From a virus, in the IMG/VR virus record IMGVR_UViG_3300037460_000303, positions 1-37,832 of that record: a stretch of 37,832 nt of DNA, one strand, 5' to 3'. Numbering within the stretch: the stretch's first letter is position 1; every line of letters starts with the position of its first letter. This document shows, in pieces, positions 14,441-22,371 of this stretch. Position numbers and translations under genes: made by a program. The notes beneath the pieces are model-generated. The model saw only the letters and a list, made by a program, of their open reading frames with translations, searched no databases and had not been told where the DNA came from.

Positions 14441-15007
14441 TTACCTGTCGTCAGTTATTGCGTCCACTGCAGCTTCATCGACAGCATCATTAACTTGAAT
14501 CTTTATATCTCTGCCAGTATCTAAATGGGATTTTTTAGTGCCTAGCCCGTCTAAATGGTAAGCGTTTAGTTCTGACGTACTATTTACATCGTACCCATAA
14601 TCGTCATCTTGAGTTATTGTAAGCGGATAATTAATAGCACCCACCTCAGAACTAGCGGATTTAGCCCCAGTACCATTTATTTGGGCCTCTGGAGAAAGAG
14701 AGAATTTTTTTCCATTATGCGTAAAACCATTGGAAATTAACTTACTTGTTTTAACATCAATTTTTTTCTTTCTCTTCTTCTTGTATCCGACAAGTTTTTC
14801 AGGTGCCGTTTCTACAACAGTTTCCCAAGACACTCCGTTCCATTTTTCATGGTCGGCAGTATCGTCATTTTTTTTGCAAGCTGCCGTGTAAGTAACATCA
14901 ACTCTTTCGGTTTCATTAGCTGAATCGAACGATCCATCATTAGTAAAATCACAAAACCCTTTTCTTAAAAGAACCCCAGTCGCAGTTTCAATTACTCCAT
15001 TCATCAT
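14441..15007 (-). CDS. DUF4376-like tail-associated protein
   Basis: 188 residues. The N-terminal part contains KWNGVSWETVVETAP and a very basic patch (YKKKRKKKID). The C-terminal half fits the DUF4376 pattern seen in tail-fibre-associated proteins: SNGFTHNGKKFSLSPEAQINGTG, with YPLTITQDDDYGYDV before the end. It overlaps the YkgJ-type gene. A structural or fibre-assembly role is likely. Confidence 0.55.
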   Translation of the reverse strand: MMNGVIETATGVLLRKGFCDFTNDGSFDSANETERVDVTYTAACKKNDDTADHEKWNGVSWETVVETAPEKLVGYKKKRKKKIDVKTSKLISNGFTHNGKKFSLSPEAQINGTGAKSASSEVGAINYPLTITQDDDYGYDVNSTSELNAYHLDGLGTKKSHLDTGRDIKIQVNDAVDEAAVDAITDDR

Positions 15008-15333
15008 AAAAACCCCACCATGTTATTTTCTCTCATTTCTAAACATCGAGCAGAACCTTTTTCAAATTGCTTACATTTGTCTGGTCTAGTCGAATAAATT
15101 TCACACTTAACACTTTCGCCTATAACTCCGCTAAGAGCCTTACAACAAAATCCACCATTACAAGGTTTAAATCCCATGTGGTTTTTTTGCCATTCAAATT
15201 TAGATTTATATACATCAGGTATCTTGCCCCACTCATCATTAGTTGCGTAGACTCTTAAATTAATATCAGTCTTGTCAGTGCAGCAAATACCGCATGTAAC
15301 ACAATCAAGCTCTTCTAAGTTAGAGATTGTCAT
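15004..15333 (-). CDS. YkgJ-type Cys-cluster protein (UPF0153-like)
   Basis: The 109-residue protein has the full cluster layout of the YkgJ family: CVTCGICC near the N-terminus, PCNGGFCCKAL in the middle, then CEIYSTRPDKCKQFEKGSARC. This set of Cys residues is thought to bind zinc or an iron-sulfur cluster, and the same module occurs in FliB-type lysine methylases. It sits inside the tail gene cluster between a fibre-like protein and a DUF4376-like protein. That is unusual and may mean it modifies a virion protein, but no transferase domain is present. Confidence 0.75.
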   Translation of the reverse strand: MTISNLEELDCVTCGICCTDKTDINLRVYATNDEWGKIPDVYKSKFEWQKNHMGFKPCNGGFCCKALSGVIGESVKCEIYSTRPDKCKQFEKGSARCLEMRENNMVGFL

Positions 15334-16063
15334 GATACCCTATTACTGATAAATCTAATTCATCATCATTATCCTCAACTTGATAATCTAAACTTTGAGC
15401 TGCATTTGTTATCGGCTCTATGACCCCATACCCTTCTCTATTTTTATCTCCTTGCAGGTGTATTTTAAATCCAAGATCCGTAAGAGAAGATCCTGTTGGC
15501 CGTAATGTTGCAAAATCATTTTTATCGTCTGCTTCATAATTAAAAGCTAATATCGGAGCTGTGGAAGTAACAGGCATAAACGCTGACAGGCTTACAGCAG
15601 TATAAGACGTTGCTGACCCATTTGTTAGCACTCGTAATGTAGTTTCGTTAGTCAAATAAACCATGCGCCTATTGTTAGCGTTACCTTCTTGCGTAAAGTT
15701 TAATATATTACTACTACTGTTATTTCTTACAGCTCCCACTCTTCTAAAATACTGGTAGCCTGCCGGCAATGTAGGGGTTGTTTGGTTTGTTGATAGTATG
15801 CCTGCGACCCCAGAAGAACCAGAAATAATATAACATGTGTAAAGCGTGTTTGCTGCTTCTGATCCTGTATCTAAGCCCCCTGCTCCTGAAGTGGAAATAT
15901 CTACCGTTAGAGGGCTGGGATTTATAACATTGACAGAATCAGTGCTATCTCTACATTCTCCGACCCCTATAGATATTTGCCCGCTATTTATCCTCGTCAG
16001 TTTTAAATAGTTAAAGTTTCCTGGGGGAAGTATTAAAGGATCGCCACCAATTCTAGTACTCAT
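15320..16063 (-). CDS. Tail fibre-like structural protein
   Basis: 247 residues, mostly beta and rich in Ser, Thr, Gly and Asn. LPAGYQYFRRVGAVRNNSSS is a motif that recurs in phage fibre and tail appendage proteins. The beta-structured C-terminus contains DFATLRPTGSSL. It overlaps the membrane protein upstream (ATGA) and the YkgJ-type gene downstream. Function is inferred from composition and position. Confidence 0.6.
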   Translation of the reverse strand: MSTRIGGDPLILPPGNFNYLKLTRINSGQISIGVGECRDSTDSVNVINPSPLTVDISTSGAGGLDTGSEAANTLYTCYIISGSSGVAGILSTNQTTPTLPAGYQYFRRVGAVRNNSSSNILNFTQEGNANNRRMVYLTNETTLRVLTNGSATSYTAVSLSAFMPVTSTAPILAFNYEADDKNDFATLRPTGSSLTDLGFKIHLQGDKNREGYGVIEPITNAAQSLDYQVEDNDDELDLSVIGYHDNL

Positions 16064-16374
16064 TTACGGACCTCAATTTTTAAAGAATCTATCTGGCTTT
16101 GTAAAAAGTCTAGTTTCTCGAAATGAACTGAATCAATTTTTTTCACAATCGGCTTACCTTGGTTAATCACAATCTCTTTGACCGGGCCTCTAATTATTGG
16201 TAAAATAGTTTTTTGGCCTATAGGTATGATAACTAAAGTTGTAATAGTAGAACCGAAAAATAAGAAAGTACCCCCAACAGACACGACAACGCTCCAATTT
16301 TTCAGTAAAAGAGTAAAAAGCGACCAGATATAGGTAAACGCTTCTCTGTGTCCGATTTTCTTTTGATTAGTCAT
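16060..16374 (-). CDS. Membrane protein, candidate holin
   Basis: 104 residues with a long hydrophobic region from about residue 18 to 53 (LLLKNWSVVVSVGGTFLFFGSTITTLVIIPI) that fits one long or two short spans, and a C-terminal polar coiled-coil-like tail (FEKLDFLQSQIDSLKIEV). A holin or spanin-like role is possible because the endolysin has no export signal, but it lies in the tail cluster far from the endolysin. Overlaps both neighbours. Confidence 0.55.
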   Translation of the reverse strand: MTNQKKIGHREAFTYIWSLFTLLLKNWSVVVSVGGTFLFFGSTITTLVIIPIGQKTILPIIRGPVKEIVINQGKPIVKKIDSVHFEKLDFLQSQIDSLKIEVRK

Positions 16375-16715
16375 TCCATTAATCCCGGTATTTTGTAAGG
16401 GTCAGTCCCGTCTTTTTGGATCAAGTAAATTAAACAGTTATTTATTCTAGTGAACCTTTTATCACCAACAGTTAAATTTTCTTGTATCTCTTTTACATCG
16501 TTTTTAACGCCTTGAACCTCATCTCCTATTCTGGTTTTAAAATCGACCATATCTTTTTTGTCAACTTTTAGATTTAAAGCTTTGATTAAGTTTGTATGAT
16601 TTAGTGTGTTCTTGTTGAATAAATAATTCCAACCCCAAGAAAAAGCTTTTTGAAAAACGGTCAAAGCAAATAAAATGAGCGCCACGGTCAAAGGGCTTAT
16701 TGTTATTTCTTTCAT
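16371..16715 (-). CDS. Membrane-anchored coiled-coil protein
   Basis: 114 residues: one N-terminal span (LTVALILFALTVFQKAFSW), a polar stretch, then a coiled coil (MVDFKTRIGDEVQGVKNDVKEIQENL). This layout resembles XhlA-like and spanin-like phage proteins. ATGA overlaps join it to the receiver protein upstream and to the candidate holin downstream, so the three are probably translated together. Confidence 0.6.
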   Translation of the reverse strand: MKEITISPLTVALILFALTVFQKAFSWGWNYLFNKNTLNHTNLIKALNLKVDKKDMVDFKTRIGDEVQGVKNDVKEIQENLTVGDKRFTRINNCLIYLIQKDGTDPYKIPGLME

Positions 16716-17074
16716 TCATTTACCTCTAGCACTCCCATTTCAAATAATACTCGCTCGATCTCAACTTTATCCGCTCCACCATCCAAAAAGTGCTTGCAGC
16801 CCCGCTGCTTTGTCCCAACCTCTGCCCCTGGGTCTAATAAATACGACATCACGACAGTTTTTTCCTTTTGCTCATCAGTCATTCTTTCGAGAACCCCAAA
16901 ACCGTCTAGTATCGGCATTTGGAGGTCAAGAAATATTAGTTCATAATCATTTTCTAAAAGCTTCAATCCTTGTACGCCATCATAGGCAGAGTCAAAGCTT
17001 ATTTTGTTTTTAAATTTGTGCTTTAATACAGTATGATAATCCTTTTGGTCATTTATGATCAGAGCTTTCAACAT
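16712..17074 (-). CDS. Receiver (CheY-like) domain protein lacking the conserved lysine
   Basis: A 120-residue stand-alone receiver fold. Strand 1 is ALIINDQKD with N8-D9 in place of the usual acidic pair. The phospho-acceptor position is D50 (FLDLQMPILDGFG). S77 (VVMSY) stands where Thr/Ser normally lies. In the segment HFLDGGAD the conserved Lys before the last helix is replaced by D98/G99. It has no output domain. It could act as a decoy, or as a binding platform for a host regulator. Located between beta-helix and membrane genes in the late operon, which is unusual for phages. Confidence 0.75.
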   Translation of the reverse strand: MLKALIINDQKDYHTVLKHKFKNKISFDSAYDGVQGLKLLENDYELIFLDLQMPILDGFGVLERMTDEQKEKTVVMSYLLDPGAEVGTKQRGCKHFLDGGADKVEIERVLFEMGVLEVNE

Positions 17075-17077
17075 TTA

Positions 17078-18004
17078 TCATATCCCTATGAAAATACCTG
17101 TATGAATAGATCCGCCGCCAACGCCACCCGCTGAAGGAGGGGGAAAGGGTTCTGGTTGATGAATTCCCATTGGGAAGATATCGCCCATAGGGTTCTGATC
17201 CACGTCCTCAGTGAAAAAAGCTGATAAATCTAAACCAACATTCCACAGGACAGAGCTTGAATCTATATGAAAATCCACTCCGTCATTTACAAAATTCATG
17301 CTCGCTAGCGTTTGGTTTATAAGAGAGCCTGCACCCGGAGCGGTGGCATCTGTCGAACAGTTATTACTTCCTGTAACTACACCATTAAAATCATTGAAAA
17401 CAGTATTAATAGCCACGCAATTATTGCATATAAGAGTCGTAAAAGCATCATGTGTAAACCCATTATCATCGCAACCATACGCAATACAATTATAAGCATA
17501 AAAAGTATTATTAGCATTGAATCCTTGGAATCCGTTTCCATTAGGGGCGTTTGCAATGCAATTTATAGCTCGACCATGTCCTGTAAACACAAAAGCACCT
17601 TTTGAGTTAAATAATCCTTTAGATCTACATCTTAAGAAAAGAGTGTTGTTCGCATTAGCGTCTATCCTAAACCCTCTCTGTACGGTAGCAGTATATGTAA
17701 GTTGAATATCTCTTATCTGGCAATAATCAGAAGTTATCTTAAACCCATCTCCATTAAATAAATTGTTAATCACTATAACTCCACCATCCATAATACCAGC
17801 GGACTCGGCACCACTTGCGGCTCTCACGATAATATGATCGTCTGCCGACTCGTTCGCAAACCCATCAATATTGACTATTTCGTTATAGCTACCCGCTTCC
17901 ATAACAACCTCATGTACCCCTTGTCCGGACAAATTGGGAGGGATAGCGGCTATAGCAGCCCCTAAGGTTGCATAAACACTAGGTACATCATAGATAGTGG
18001 ACAT
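17078..18004 (-). CDS. Right-handed beta-helix tail appendage protein
   Basis: 308 residues. After an N-terminal segment (TIYDVPSVYATLGAAIAAIPP) the sequence shows the recurring coil pattern of parallel beta-helices: DGFKITSDYCQIRDIQLTY, NNTLFLRCRSKGL, GRAINCIANAPNGNGF, NNTFYAYNCIAYGCDDNGF. The Asn-ladder and Cys positions recur about every 20 residues. Such domains occur in tailspikes and polysaccharide-degrading enzymes. The C-terminus is a Pro/Gly-rich linker (PEPFPPPSAGGVGGGS) and a short hydrophobic end, so it may be anchored to another tail part. Catalytic residues cannot be assigned. Confidence 0.65.
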   Translation of the reverse strand: MSTIYDVPSVYATLGAAIAAIPPNLSGQGVHEVVMEAGSYNEIVNIDGFANESADDHIIVRAASGAESAGIMDGGVIVINNLFNGDGFKITSDYCQIRDIQLTYTATVQRGFRIDANANNTLFLRCRSKGLFNSKGAFVFTGHGRAINCIANAPNGNGFQGFNANNTFYAYNCIAYGCDDNGFTHDAFTTLICNNCVAINTVFNDFNGVVTGSNNCSTDATAPGAGSLINQTLASMNFVNDGVDFHIDSSSVLWNVGLDLSAFFTEDVDQNPMGDIFPMGIHQPEPFPPPSAGGVGGGSIHTGIFIGI

Positions 18005-18373
18005 TTAAACCTCAGTGAAAATAAAATTGGAAAAAGTTAACTGACCACCAAGGCCAGGATCAACGGGTCCACGTTCTGAAAGGGCTTCTAATTCACCTGA
18101 AGAAAAACAATTTAGATCTACATTTGTTCTAGGTGTAAGTACAACGTCTTGCTCATCTTTGATTGGAGAGTTTAAATATTTTTCTATTTCTTCATGTTGT
18201 TCGGTTGTAATGTCTACATCTTTCCAATAAAAAATTTCTTTCATTTTATCAGCAAGATCCCAATCACCACAGCAGTCACCACTGCATATCTGAACAACTC
18301 TTCCCACAAGTTTACCATTGGGTACGCCTTCAACAGAAGATAGGTTCCTAGAAATTAAAACAGTGTATATCAC
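18005..18373 (-). CDS. Hypothetical tail-region protein, 122 residues
   Basis: GTG start at 18373 in a TAGTG overlap with the gene upstream. The N-terminal part includes CSGDCCGDWDLADKMKEIFYW, three close Cys residues that might bind a metal. The later part (TPRTNVDLNCFSSGELEAL) is of mixed composition. No family is recognised. Confidence 0.6.
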   Translation of the reverse strand: MIYTVLISRNLSSVEGVPNGKLVGRVVQICSGDCCGDWDLADKMKEIFYWKDVDITTEQHEEIEKYLNSPIKDEQDVVLTPRTNVDLNCFSSGELEALSERGPVDPGLGGQLTFSNFIFTEV

Positions 18374-18639
18374 TAAGCTAGTCCCGTTACACTAGTTACG
18401 CCTGATGTGCCTATAATGGTGTACTTTTTCACTGTGATGGCGTAAATTGCCCCACCTTTTACAGGTATTGTTTGCGGCGTGTCATCTAAAGCAACCACAC
18501 CCAAAACACCATCAACGTCAGGTATAAACGCCCTTGGGTAATCCTCTTTGTTCGTGGTAGGGTCTACGATTGTTCTTTCTAAAGTATCATCTAGAGCAAA
18601 AGTTTGTGGCTTTGGTGATGATTTGGTACGATTCGACAT
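18373..18639 (-). CDS. Small structural protein, 88 residues
   Basis: Beta-rich (IPVKGGAIYAITVKKYTIIGTSGVTSVTGLA) with a polar N-terminal tail. It lies between the distal-tail-like gene and the 122-residue gene. It resembles small phage tail-tip or virion-surface proteins in composition only. Confidence 0.55.
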   Translation of the reverse strand: MSNRTKSSPKPQTFALDDTLERTIVDPTTNKEDYPRAFIPDVDGVLGVVALDDTPQTIPVKGGAIYAITVKKYTIIGTSGVTSVTGLA

Positions 18640-18657
18640 TTTTAAACCTCAATTTTA

Positions 18658-19425
18658 TTATTCATTCCAGTAAGCAAGATCTCTTGCAAACGTGATACTT
18701 AAATTCCAATCACAAAAGCCCTGTCGACCCAAATCATCCCATCGAATAACTCGACAATTGAAGGGGCCTAAACCGGCTCTCGTACCAAATGGATATAAAA
18801 TATTTCCGAAGCTTGGGAAAGGTATTTTATTCGCTCTTGCTGTAGTTGATAGGTAACGGCGAATTGCGGCCATTTCGTCACGGTCTTGATTGAACCTAGC
18901 CTGGTAGGTACCGGCTTCAGTACCGTCTTGAGCGAGATGATCCTGAATATAGATATCCTGATCATAAGTGAATAATTTATTCATTTCAAAAACCGTTTCT
19001 CTTGTATCTACATGACCCAAAGTTCTTAAGGTATCAAGCGAGGTGACCACGTTAATAAAACTGGGGTCAACCATTCTCAAGCTTAAGCTCATCTCGTAAA
19101 CTTTAAATGAAACGTGCCTTATTTTACCGTAACCAGTGACAATCACCTTAACGTCGCCAGTGTGGTCCACATCGGCCCCGAATATTTCTTCACCAGAGTT
19201 ACAATTTATGATAAAATTCGCTCGCCTTTGAGCCAAAACTAGCTCTAAATCGGTTAATTCATCAATCGGCCCTCGAAAAGTCACGTCTGCGCTGTAAATA
19301 TCCTCATCAGCGGACCTATCACAGCCTCGCCAGTTTGAATCGGCCCGTTGAGCCCATTTAAGAGATAATTTAGTCTGCGGCTTATATTTCCAAAGCACTA
19401 GAACTGATCGACCATCCCAGATCAT
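18658..19425 (-). CDS. Distal-tail-like protein
   Basis: The 255-residue protein immediately follows the tape measure (ATGA overlap), where siphoviruses encode the distal tail protein. It starts MIWDGRSVLVLWKYK and contains YSADVTFRGPIDELTDLELVL, GYGKIRHVSFKVYEMSLSLRMVDPSF and a C-terminal FCDWNLSITFARDLAYWN, a beta-rich plan consistent with distal tail or baseplate proteins. Sequence homology is not obvious; the call rests on order and composition. Confidence 0.6.
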   Translation of the reverse strand: MIWDGRSVLVLWKYKPQTKLSLKWAQRADSNWRGCDRSADEDIYSADVTFRGPIDELTDLELVLAQRRANFIINCNSGEEIFGADVDHTGDVKVIVTGYGKIRHVSFKVYEMSLSLRMVDPSFINVVTSLDTLRTLGHVDTRETVFEMNKLFTYDQDIYIQDHLAQDGTEAGTYQARFNQDRDEMAAIRRYLSTTARANKIPFPSFGNILYPFGTRAGLGPFNCRVIRWDDLGRQGFCDWNLSITFARDLAYWNE

Positions 19426-21518
19426 ATTAGCTCATGAACCTCAGAATCACGCTGTAATTCGGAAAAACTTTGTATTTGCTCTTGCATGGTTTCTTGAACC
19501 ATTGAGGCAATTTTAACAGGATCGCCGTTTTGTACGTTAATCACTGGGGCCTGAAAGGTAATCGTGTTTCCACCTCCACCGCCTGCCAGAACGCGCTCAA
19601 ACTCTCTGTTTTGCCTAGCCGTGAGAACCCTTTCGCCACCATTCGCTAAAATTGGTACTGAATCACCAGATCTTGGGCCCTCAACTACACCGCCCTGGGC
19701 GAATTTTTGAGAGCTTATTTTAGCCACATTAGCAGCGGCAGCGGCCCCAACAGAAGCGGCCAGTAAAAAATTCAAAGGAGGGGGGGCCGAACCAAGAGCT
19801 TTTTGAACTCCTAATGTGCCGCTTATTACAGCCTCAGTAATTGCGATAGCTTTTTGTGCTGCCGCGAATTTCTTAAATCCCGCTAAAGCGGCCCCAGTAT
19901 TGGCCAAAATACCTTGGGTCGCAGTAATATTAGTTTGTAATCTAGCGTCGGCAGCGGCTTTTTCCATTTCAGCCCGTCTTTTTATCACCTGCCCGACAAT
20001 ATCAACCTCTTTAAAACCGGCTTCCCTCAAAACAAGATTTTTTTGTTTTAATTGATCTTGAAAAATCAACAAATCTTGCTCATCTGAGGATAACGATTGT
20101 CGGCGAAACTCTTCTTTAATCAAGAGCGCGTCTTCAAATAGTTTCATTTCAGTTTCAATAAATTTAGCATCGGCTGCGGCTTTCATATCAGCCTTTTTTT
20201 GTGCCGCCGCTTGTTCTTTTTTGAGTCTCTTTGCTGCCGCCGGGTCTACCGACGAACCGCCTGTAACGTCACCACCTACCGAACCAGTAGAAACTTCAGA
20301 AACCGCTTTTTTGGCCTCTGTCGCACCATTAGCGATATCTTTAAAATGTTTTATAAGCCTAGAGCCTTCAGCAACGGACCCAACACCCTCGTTAAAAAGT
20401 TCGTTACCGGCAATTAGACCTTGGCGACCTAGTTTTTCTATAGCCGAGGTCGTGTCAGCAATTCCATCTTTCCAACCATCAGGAATAAATCTATCGGGCA
20501 ATATTCCTATTAATTTCTCAACACCGCCGGTTATCTTAGATATAGCTACGAAAAACAATCCTACAAAGGAGTTTAATCCACCGGAAATAATTTTAAATAA
20601 AGCGTTTAAACCATTGAAAGTGTCTTTGACTATTGCAAATAAAAATTTAACTGAATTAGCTATTGCATCAAAAATAGCTTTTATCTTACCGCTTTCCTGG
20701 CCCGCAATAAGGAAATTTTTAAACCCTCCGGTAGCCTCTAAAAGCAAAGGTATTATTGCATCACCAAGCAACTCTTGAACATCGCCCAATACATTACCGA
20801 ATTGAATCAAAGGGCCTTCACCACTAAGAGCAACGGCTTTGGCTAATCCTCCAAACTGAGATTCTAATTCTTTTAAAATCAATTTTTGTGCGCTTGCAAT
20901 ATCGCCGGTTTTCTGAAAGTTTTTTATAACATTCTCTTGCTCTTTTGAGAAAGTAATGCCCACCCTACGCAAAGCCGTCAATCCTGTTGTCGGGTCGTTT
21001 AAAGCTTTACCCAGTTGTATCGCGGACTCTTTTACATCAGTGCCCATAGCTGTAGAAAGGTTAAGCATAGCCTCTGTGGCTTGTGGAAATACGTCTTTAC
21101 CTATGCCCTTAAAGGTCAATAACATTGACTGACCCCTCAAGATAACCTCATCGCCAAAAGTGGTTACGTTCTGGAAACCTTGGGCCATTTTTTCAAGCTC
21201 CGCAGTTGTTACACCGGCAGCGCCCCCAGTAGCTTTGATCGTTTGTGCTACTTTAGCAACCGCCGAAGCTTGCTCACCGGCGAGGCTTACCGACTCCTTT
21301 AGTATGCCGTTAATTTTAGAGAAAATGAAAAGACCACCGGCAGCCCCGGCCAGTGTCTTTAAATTTAGACCCAATCCAGTAGAGGCTTTCTGAGTTTTTT
21401 TAAATTCGCTTTGTATCTTTTTGTTAGACTTAACAACATCACTTGAGAATTGTTTTACTTTTTTAGTGGCCCCTTTGTTATTGACCTCAATCCCAATTTC
21501 AACTTTTTTGCTGCCCAT
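19422..21518 (-). CDS. Tape measure protein
   Basis: 698 residues. A basic N-terminal coiled coil (KKVKQFSSDVVKSNKKIQSEFKK) leads into Ala/Gly-rich helical sequence, and a central hydrophobic cluster (FLIAG...IANSVKFLFAIVKDTFNGLNALFK) is the usual membrane-active part. The C-terminal AQGGVVEGPRSGDSVPILANGGERVLTARQN is the classic tape measure ending. It sets tail length; at about 1.5 A per residue this implies a tail near 100 nm. It starts at ATG 21518, overlapping the chaperone stop (TAATG). Confidence 0.92.
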   Translation of the reverse strand: MGSKKVEIGIEVNNKGATKKVKQFSSDVVKSNKKIQSEFKKTQKASTGLGLNLKTLAGAAGGLFIFSKINGILKESVSLAGEQASAVAKVAQTIKATGGAAGVTTAELEKMAQGFQNVTTFGDEVILRGQSMLLTFKGIGKDVFPQATEAMLNLSTAMGTDVKESAIQLGKALNDPTTGLTALRRVGITFSKEQENVIKNFQKTGDIASAQKLILKELESQFGGLAKAVALSGEGPLIQFGNVLGDVQELLGDAIIPLLLEATGGFKNFLIAGQESGKIKAIFDAIANSVKFLFAIVKDTFNGLNALFKIISGGLNSFVGLFFVAISKITGGVEKLIGILPDRFIPDGWKDGIADTTSAIEKLGRQGLIAGNELFNEGVGSVAEGSRLIKHFKDIANGATEAKKAVSEVSTGSVGGDVTGGSSVDPAAAKRLKKEQAAAQKKADMKAAADAKFIETEMKLFEDALLIKEEFRRQSLSSDEQDLLIFQDQLKQKNLVLREAGFKEVDIVGQVIKRRAEMEKAAADARLQTNITATQGILANTGAALAGFKKFAAAQKAIAITEAVISGTLGVQKALGSAPPPLNFLLAASVGAAAAANVAKISSQKFAQGGVVEGPRSGDSVPILANGGERVLTARQNREFERVLAGGGGGNTITFQAPVINVQNGDPVKIASMVQETMQEQIQSFSELQRDSEVHELI

Positions 21519-21874
21519 TAACGCCCCTGTTTAGCCTTCAATTCTGCTTTTATTTTTTCAGACTCTTCTTTGCTTTCTTTTATTTTAGATATCACTCTAT
21601 CACAATATTGAACAATCTTCCAAAACTTTGAATTTTGCTCTAAAAAAGATTTTTCTGTCGGCCATTTGTTATAGTTTTTTAAAACAGTATAGCATTTAAA
21701 ATAAAATTGTGCGTGAGCTGTGAGTAAATTAATTGGGCTTTCTGTCAAGTTAATTGCGCCAATTCCCTCACAATTTTGACACCCTTCACCAACACACGCC
21801 CAACATAATACAGGATATTCCCCGGCTTCGTGCGAATCAATCGCACCCTGAAAAATAGAAGTGAGGATCAGGAG
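21518..21874 (-). CDS. Tail assembly chaperone T extension (made by -1 frameshift from gpG)
   Basis: This frame is open from the slippery site to a stop at 21518-21520 and has no good start of its own, apart from a TTG at 21748. Read through A AAA AAC it fuses to the 126-residue gpG-like protein to give about 243 residues. Directly after the shift come CWACVGEG and CQNCEGIG (fusion residues about 149-164), two exact tandem CxxCxGxG motifs as in the DnaJ zinc finger. The rest is helical and charged (VQYCDRVISKIKESKEESEKIKAELK). It lies just before the tape measure, the canonical place for gpGT. Confidence 0.85.
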   Translation of the reverse strand, partial: LLILTSIFQGAIDSHEAGEYPVLCWACVGEGCQNCEGIGAINLTESPINLLTAHAQFYFKCYTVLKNYNKWPTEKSFLEQNSKFWKIVQYCDRVISKIKESKEESEKIKAELKAKQGR

Positions 21875-22248
21875 TTTTTTAACTCGTCCTCTTCGATATC
21901 AGCCAAAGCCCTTATTTTAGCGCTTAACTCTCGCCTTTGTGCTATTGGTATTTTCCTAAGTATATCAGACTTCCAAGGGGTCATTTTACCGGGATATTCA
22001 AAACCGTCTTTATCTCTAGAAAATATCACTTTTCCAAAGTTTTTTACCTTTTTAAGACCCATGTTTAGAACATGAAGAGAAATAGTTCCATATTGCATTT
22101 GGCCGTTAATCTGTACATTATCATCTAAAAAAGCCTCTTGCTCTATTGTTAGGCTCGTTAGAGTCCAGACTGTTTGTTCTTTTTCTGGTAGTTTCCTGTC
22201 ACAAAGACAGATATACTCAAAATCTGAAAATGATTGTAATGGTTGCAT
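21868..22248 (-). CDS. Tail assembly chaperone, gpG-like
   Basis: 126 residues, beginning MQPLQSFSDFEYICLCDRKLPE. The gene sits between tail tube and tape measure as in lambda-type tails. It ends EEDELKNS, and the last codons overlap the slippery heptamer A AAA AAC (21880-21874) in the zero frame (tta aaa aac). The short form terminates at TGA 21868. The SD AAGGGA is six bases from ATG 22248 and is paired in a perfect six-base hairpin. Confidence 0.8.
   Translation of the reverse strand: MQPLQSFSDFEYICLCDRKLPEKEQTVWTLTSLTIEQEAFLDDNVQINGQMQYGTISLHVLNMGLKKVKNFGKVIFSRDKDGFEYPGKMTPWKSDILRKIPIAQRRELSAKIRALADIEEDELKNS
21874..21880 (-). other. Programmed -1 frameshift site
   Basis: Minus strand reads TTAAAAAAC with frame tta|aaa|aac, so A AAA AAC is a canonical X XXY YYZ slippery heptamer. 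Shifting to the -1 frame gives an uninterrupted reading through the T extension. Downstream stem-loops were not checked in detail. Confidence 0.85.
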
Positions 22249-22254
22249 AGTGTA

Positions 22255-22272
22255 TCCCTTGTTAAAAAGGGA
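22255..22272 (-). promoter_or_regulatory. Hairpin sequestering the SD of the tail chaperone gene
   Basis: Minus strand: TCCCTT, loop TTTAAC, AAGGGA. The second arm is the SD of gpG (ATG 22248). Perfect six-base pairing suggests control of translation. The rest of the 123-base gap upstream also holds a GGGG/CCCC pairing with a short T-run, a weak possible leftward terminator (about 22308-22332). Confidence 0.5.
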
Positions 22273-22371
22273 AATATAGAACTATTTGGCGCTAGTAGCT
22301 ATAAGAAAGGGGCCTAATCAAAGAACCCCCCTCCCAACCTCTAGCGAAGGGATACGCTTTCGGAGTGAAAA

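Noticed and set aside
20221-20778. 185-residue plus-strand frame
   Set aside because: Antisense to the tape measure; a Pro/Ser/Ala-rich shadow caused by its Ala/Gly codon usage.
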